Origin: JANQUM01 sp047630355
Lineage (GTDB): Bacteria; Bacteroidota; Bacteroidia; Cytophagales; Spirosomataceae
DNA: 10,804 nucleotides
Assembly: GCA_047630355.1 (NCBI GenBank)
Contig: JBLHXN010000112.1
Location: 1-10,804 of the forward strand
Direction of reading: 5' to 3'
The notes under the pieces were generated by a model that did no database searches, was not told the DNA's origin, and saw nothing but the letters and a program-made list of their open reading frames with translations. Shown here piece by piece: positions 7,367 through 10,804 of this stretch (position 1 is the first letter of the stretch; the number at the start of each line of letters is the position of its first letter). Both the position numbers and the translations under genes were made by a program.

Positions 7367-8728
7367 TTGAAGAAACTATTTAATAATTTATTTAGCAAGC
7401 GTACTTCCATTGCTTCGCTCGTAATTTTTCGGGTGGTTTTTGGGGTATTGATGATTATCAGTACGTTACGTTTTATGATGGCGGGTTGGATCAACGAACA
7501 CTTCATTGATCCGCCATTCCATTTTAAATTCTACGGTTTTGAGTGGGTGGAGGTACTTTCGCCTTTTGGGATGTACGTTTTGCACGGGGTTATGTTGTTA
7601 GCTTCCGTAGGTATAACGCTCGGTCTTTTTTATCGTTTATCGGCTGCTGTGCTGTTTTTAACGTTCACGTACGTCGAACTTATTGACTTGACGTATTATC
7701 TCAATCATTACTATTTTGTTTCGCTGATTTGTTTGTTGCTGATTTTTATTTCGGCGAATGGCTTTGCGTCGCTTGATGTGAAATTTAACTTTCGAAAACC
7801 GCTCTCGCATGTTCCGGCGTGGAATATCAATATCCTAAAGTTTCAGATTTTTTTCGTTTACTTCTACGCCGGCTTAGCGAAGCTAAACTACGATTGGCTC
7901 GTTAATTCCCTCCCACTCAAAATTTGGCTTCCGGCGAATGATAAAATTCCTTTTTTGGGAAGTTTTTTTGCTCACGAGTACGCTCCGTATATTTTCAGCT
8001 GGGGCGGTATGCTGTATGATACATTTATCGTGTTTTTCTTACTCTGGAAGCCAACCCGAATCTGGGCGTATATTTGCGTGATTATTTTTCACACAATCGT
8101 CGGAATACTGTTTCAAATTGGTATTTTTCCCGTAATGATGATTGGAGTGACGTTGATTTTCTTCAGTTGGGAGTTTATAATGCCGAATGCTTTCGCAGAG
8201 CCTGGTGAACAATTACCAACAACTAATAAGCAAGTAGAAGAACCTAAAATAGAAAAATACTACAACAAGAGAATTCAGAACAGCTTGCTCATTGGTTTCA
8301 TCGTTTTCCAATTTCTCTTCCCTTGGCGGTATGTATTGTATCCCGGAAGTTTGTTTTGGACGGAAGAGGGTTATCGGTTTTCGTGGCGAGTAATGTTGAT
8401 GGAGAAAGCCGGAACGGCAACTTTTTACGTAAAAGGTGCCGAAACCAATCGGGAAGGAATTGTAAATAATCTGGAATTTCTGAATACGCATCAGGAAAAA
8501 CAAATGGCAATGCAACCAGATATGATTTTGCAATTCGCTCACTTTTTGGGTGAATATTACGAAAAGCAAGGCGTGAAAAACCCGCAAGTCAGGGTAGAAG
8601 CGTGGGTAACGCTCAACGCCCGCCCGAGTCAACTTTTAATTGACCCAAAAGTCGATTTAATGACGAAAGCCGACGGTTGGAAACACAAAGAATGGATTCT
8701 GCCGCTTGATAATCAGTCGAGCGAATAA
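7367..8728 (+). CDS. HTTM-domain membrane protein, vitamin K-dependent gamma-carboxylase-like
   Basis: This is a 453-residue multi-pass membrane protein of the HTTM family, to which vertebrate gamma-glutamyl carboxylase belongs. About eight hydrophobic segments lie between residues 13 and 322, and a soluble tail follows (about 323-453). Family-like motifs are LIDLTYYLNHYYF (105-117); YFYAGLAKLNYDWL (165-178), whose Lys172 lines up by motif with the catalytic-base Lys218 of the human enzyme; and a YPGSLFWTEEGYRFSW block (325-340). Biochemical activity of bacterial homologues is not generally established, and the substrate here is unknown. The start is a TTG: a stop in frame lies 10 nt upstream (7355-7357), and the first ATG is codon 29, inside the first membrane helix. 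The 3' end overlaps the convergent gene by 16 bp. Confidence 0.85.
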   Translation: MKKLFNNLFSKRTSIASLVIFRVVFGVLMIISTLRFMMAGWINEHFIDPPFHFKFYGFEWVEVLSPFGMYVLHGVMLLASVGITLGLFYRLSAAVLFLTFTYVELIDLTYYLNHYYFVSLICLLLIFISANGFASLDVKFNFRKPLSHVPAWNINILKFQIFFVYFYAGLAKLNYDWLVNSLPLKIWLPANDKIPFLGSFFAHEYAPYIFSWGGMLYDTFIVFFLLWKPTRIWAYICVIIFHTIVGILFQIGIFPVMMIGVTLIFFSWEFIMPNAFAEPGEQLPTTNKQVEEPKIEKYYNKRIQNSLLIGFIVFQFLFPWRYVLYPGSLFWTEEGYRFSWRVMLMEKAGTATFYVKGAETNREGIVNNLEFLNTHQEKQMAMQPDMILQFAHFLGEYYEKQGVKNPQVRVEAWVTLNARPSQLLIDPKVDLMTKADGWKHKEWILPLDNQSSE

Positions 8729-9309
8729 CGCAGTCCTATGGAGTTCCCGTTGCTCATAAACTGCATCCGGTTTTCTTTGTAGTGTTTGCGGTGAACGCCG
8801 TACATTACAGCATCAAACAGAAATAAGAAACCGCCTTGTAGCATCACCGATTTGCCGAATCCGACGTTGCGGTCACGCTTCCTCAAGTCAACCTGATTCT
8901 CGCCGTATTGCGTCATAGCGTAACCGCTCGCTACGTATGCCACGTCAAGTGCCGTATTGAAAAGAAACGTTTTCTCTACGCTGTGTTGCATTTCGAGGGT
9001 TTCGAGTTGATTATTTGGAGAACTTGCATTTCGTGCGTTCAGAACCCCTAAGCCCGCTAAAGTAGCATTTATTGCTCCCCACCCGAGGTTCATTTGGTGG
9101 AATGCTTTCGTTTCGCCGGTAGCATTTCCGATTGATAAACCGCTGTAGATTAGATTGCCAACTGCCCATCCTCCCAAAATATACATCCCTTTTTGGGTTA
9201 TTTTATTCGTTTTTTGCGAATATTCCATGAGATTCCCCTGCTGTGCGTTCACTAAAAATGGACTCAAAAACAGTGTTGCGATAAAAAGTTTAAATTTGTT
9301 CATATTCAT
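8713..9309 (-). CDS. Small membrane protein of unknown function with signal peptide and about four hydrophobic segments
   Basis: This 198-residue protein is not assigned to a named function. Residues 1-22 look like a signal peptide (FLVNAQQ, probable cut after Ala22). Four hydrophobic, Gly/Ala-rich segments follow at about 42-60, 73-91, 113-132 and 153-172. A charged loop LRKRDRN sits at 142-148, and the tail is polar, ending NSIGLRYSLD. A second ATG two codons in (9303) is an equally possible start. The gene converges on the HTTM gene, sharing 16 bp at the 3' ends, and diverges from the sulfatase gene with only 24 bp between starts. Its promoter must therefore lie within or very near the sulfatase 5' end; no clear TAnnTTTG was found for it. 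It is probably an inner-membrane protein of a lineage-specific family. Confidence 0.8.
   Translation of the reverse strand: MNMNKFKLFIATLFLSPFLVNAQQGNLMEYSQKTNKITQKGMYILGGWAVGNLIYSGLSIGNATGETKAFHQMNLGWGAINATLAGLGVLNARNASSPNNQLETLEMQHSVEKTFLFNTALDVAYVASGYAMTQYGENQVDLRKRDRNVGFGKSVMLQGGFLFLFDAVMYGVHRKHYKENRMQFMSNGNSIGLRYSLD
9291..9298 (+). promoter_or_regulatory. Candidate -7 element for the sulfatase gene
   Basis: TAAATTTG matches TAnnTTTG and lies 35 nt before the sulfatase ATG, inside the 5' end of the divergent gene. No TTTG occurs at the expected distance upstream, so the assignment is tentative. Confidence 0.35.
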
Positions 9310-9333
9310 TTATTCAAAGGTTTAAATACAACT

Positions 9334-10797
9334 ATGAAAACTCCGTTCCGGTTATTATTCTGCTTGGTATTTTCGTGCACAATTCATGCTTACGCTCAAG
9401 ATTCCCGCCCAAGTATTGTGGTGATTATTGCGGACGATGTGAGTTATAATGACTTCGGTTGTTACGGAAATAAAGCTGCTAAAACGCCCAATATTGACGC
9501 CCTTGCGGCAAACGGAATCAAATTTACGAATGCTTTTCTGACGGCGAGTTCGTGCAGTCCGAGCCGGTGTAGCATTATGTCAGGGCGTTATCCGCATAAT
9601 ACGGGTGCTCCTGAATTGCATATGCCGCTTCCAATGCACGTTCCCACAATTGCCGGACAACTCAAAAAAACGGGATATTACGTAGCTTCTTCAGGAAAAT
9701 GGCATTTGGGCGATGCAGCAAAAAACGACTTTGACTTGGTGATTGATTCTAAATTTGGAGACGGGGGAGAAGCCCGTTGGTTGGAAGCCATGCAGACGAT
9801 TCCCGAAGGTAAACCATTTTTTATGTGGCTTGCGGCGATTGACGCTCACCGTAGTTGGGGCGAAAACGAATACAGCGGCACCACAAATCCTGAAAATGTG
9901 AGCGTTCCGCCTTATTTGGTGAATAATTCGGCTACCCGCAAAGACCTCGCTCAATACACCGACGAAATAGTACGGTTTGACGCGTACGTAGGAAAGGTTA
10001 TGAAGGAACTGAAACGACAAAATAAATTTGACAATACGATGATTATTGTCATGGCTGATAACGGAAGACCATTTCCCCGTTGTAAAACGCGTTTGTACGA
10101 CGACGGAATTAAAACGCCCTTCGTTGTGCATTGGAATTCGCGTTTAAAGCAAAAAGGAATTACGTCAGATGTGCTGTTAAGTGTCATTGATATGGCTCCG
10201 ACTTTTGCGGTAATGGCGGGAGAAGTACCGCTGCTTTCGTACCAGGGCGTCAGTTTTTTGGATGTTTTGAATAACCCCGAAAAGGAAATTAGAAAGTACG
10301 TATTTGCTGAACACAACTGGCACGATTACGAAGCTTACGAACGTATGGTACGCACAAGGGAATACTTGTTAATAAAAAATTTGCGGTCGTGGTTGCCACA
10401 ATCAACATCGGCGGATAATCATCGGGAAGTAGCTTTTCAGGAATTGGTAAAAGTGAAAAACAGTGGGATGCTGTTACCCGCTCAAGCGGATAATTTTGTT
10501 TCTCCCAGACCCATCGAAGAGTTTTACGATTGTAACGCTGATTCATTGCAACTCACTAATTTAATTGCTGACGATAAGCACTTTAACAAGATAAATGAGT
10601 TACGAAAAATACTTAGCCAATGGCAGCAGGAAACGGGCGATACACAACCCGTAAAACTAACCGAAAGCCGTTATGACTACTTCACGGCGGAAGACATCAG
10701 TGGCATTGAACGAAGTGGTTTTTTTAAGAATCATCGGGGAGAAATTCCTGGCGAAGCAAAACGTGCTTCGTGGATCTACGCACCGGGGCCGAGGTAA
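9334..10797 (+). CDS. Exported sulfatase, S1 family, N-sulfoglucosamine sulfohydrolase-like
   Basis: This 487-residue protein has a signal peptide (probable cut after Ala21, AYA-QD), so it is exported to the periplasm or beyond. It is a type I sulfatase. IIADD (31-35) gives metal ligands Asp34/35. SSCSPSR gives Cys74, the residue matured to formylglycine; the signature ends Ser-Gly instead of the more usual Thr-Gly. GKWHLG (121-126), the AAIDAHR His172, MADNG (240-244) and IKTPF Lys260 complete the active site. The SSCSPSR block, ADNGRPFPR and the EHNWHDYEAYER stretch (326-337) resemble heparan N-sulfatase-like enzymes, suggesting hydrolysis of a sulfated glycan amide or ester. Substrate is inferred only. 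No sulfatase-maturing enzyme, glycosidase or SusCD pair adjoins it. It is divergent from the small membrane protein gene with a 24-bp gap. Confidence 0.9.
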   Translation: MKTPFRLLFCLVFSCTIHAYAQDSRPSIVVIIADDVSYNDFGCYGNKAAKTPNIDALAANGIKFTNAFLTASSCSPSRCSIMSGRYPHNTGAPELHMPLPMHVPTIAGQLKKTGYYVASSGKWHLGDAAKNDFDLVIDSKFGDGGEARWLEAMQTIPEGKPFFMWLAAIDAHRSWGENEYSGTTNPENVSVPPYLVNNSATRKDLAQYTDEIVRFDAYVGKVMKELKRQNKFDNTMIIVMADNGRPFPRCKTRLYDDGIKTPFVVHWNSRLKQKGITSDVLLSVIDMAPTFAVMAGEVPLLSYQGVSFLDVLNNPEKEIRKYVFAEHNWHDYEAYERMVRTREYLLIKNLRSWLPQSTSADNHREVAFQELVKVKNSGMLLPAQADNFVSPRPIEEFYDCNADSLQLTNLIADDKHFNKINELRKILSQWQQETGDTQPVKLTESRYDYFTAEDISGIERSGFFKNHRGEIPGEAKRASWIYAPGPR

Positions 10798-10804
10798 TTA
10801 TTTC

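Overview
The window looks like chromosomal DNA of a Bacteroidota bacterium, most likely a Cytophagales/Spirosomataceae-type environmental species (inference). Supporting signs are several matches to the Bacteroidota primary promoter (TTTG, about 20 nt, TAnnTTTG), A/T-rich translation starts without clear Shine-Dalgarno sequences, a lipoprotein glycosidase beside a sugar-porter transporter, a periplasmic-type sulfatase and an HTTM/gamma-carboxylase-like membrane protein. No phage, plasmid, insertion sequence or CRISPR was seen.

Region 1 (1-5711, + strand) is a small carbohydrate cluster. It holds the 3' part of an MFS sugar-porter gene, a glycosidase lipoprotein of the clan GH-A type 3 nt downstream, and a strong intrinsic terminator that closes this operon. 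A separately promoted gene for an 1150-residue protein without a signal peptide follows. Its layout (N-terminal beta-sandwich, helical middle, Trp-Asn-Asp motif, C-terminal beta-sandwich) resembles GH94-like six-hairpin glycosidases and phosphorylases. A working model is that an envelope lipoprotein trims a beta-glycoside, the MFS protein imports the product and the large cytosolic enzyme processes it. No SusC/SusD pair is visible.

Region 2 (5712-7237) holds about 500 bp without a convincing gene, then on the - strand tRNA-Gln(UUG), with its own promoter and terminator, and fabD (malonyl-CoA:ACP transacylase) upstream of it.

Region 3 (7238-10797) starts with a 129-bp divergent gap carrying a well-matched + strand promoter and a candidate - strand promoter. 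It continues with an HTTM-domain (vitamin K gamma-carboxylase-like) membrane protein read from a TTG start, a convergent small multi-pass membrane protein of unknown function whose 3' end overlaps it by 16 bp, and a divergent exported sulfatase of the N-sulfoglucosamine sulfohydrolase-like type that ends 7 bp before the window edge. Nothing is clearly a new defence or mobile system. The best lead for new biochemistry is the 1150-residue protein and its cluster.
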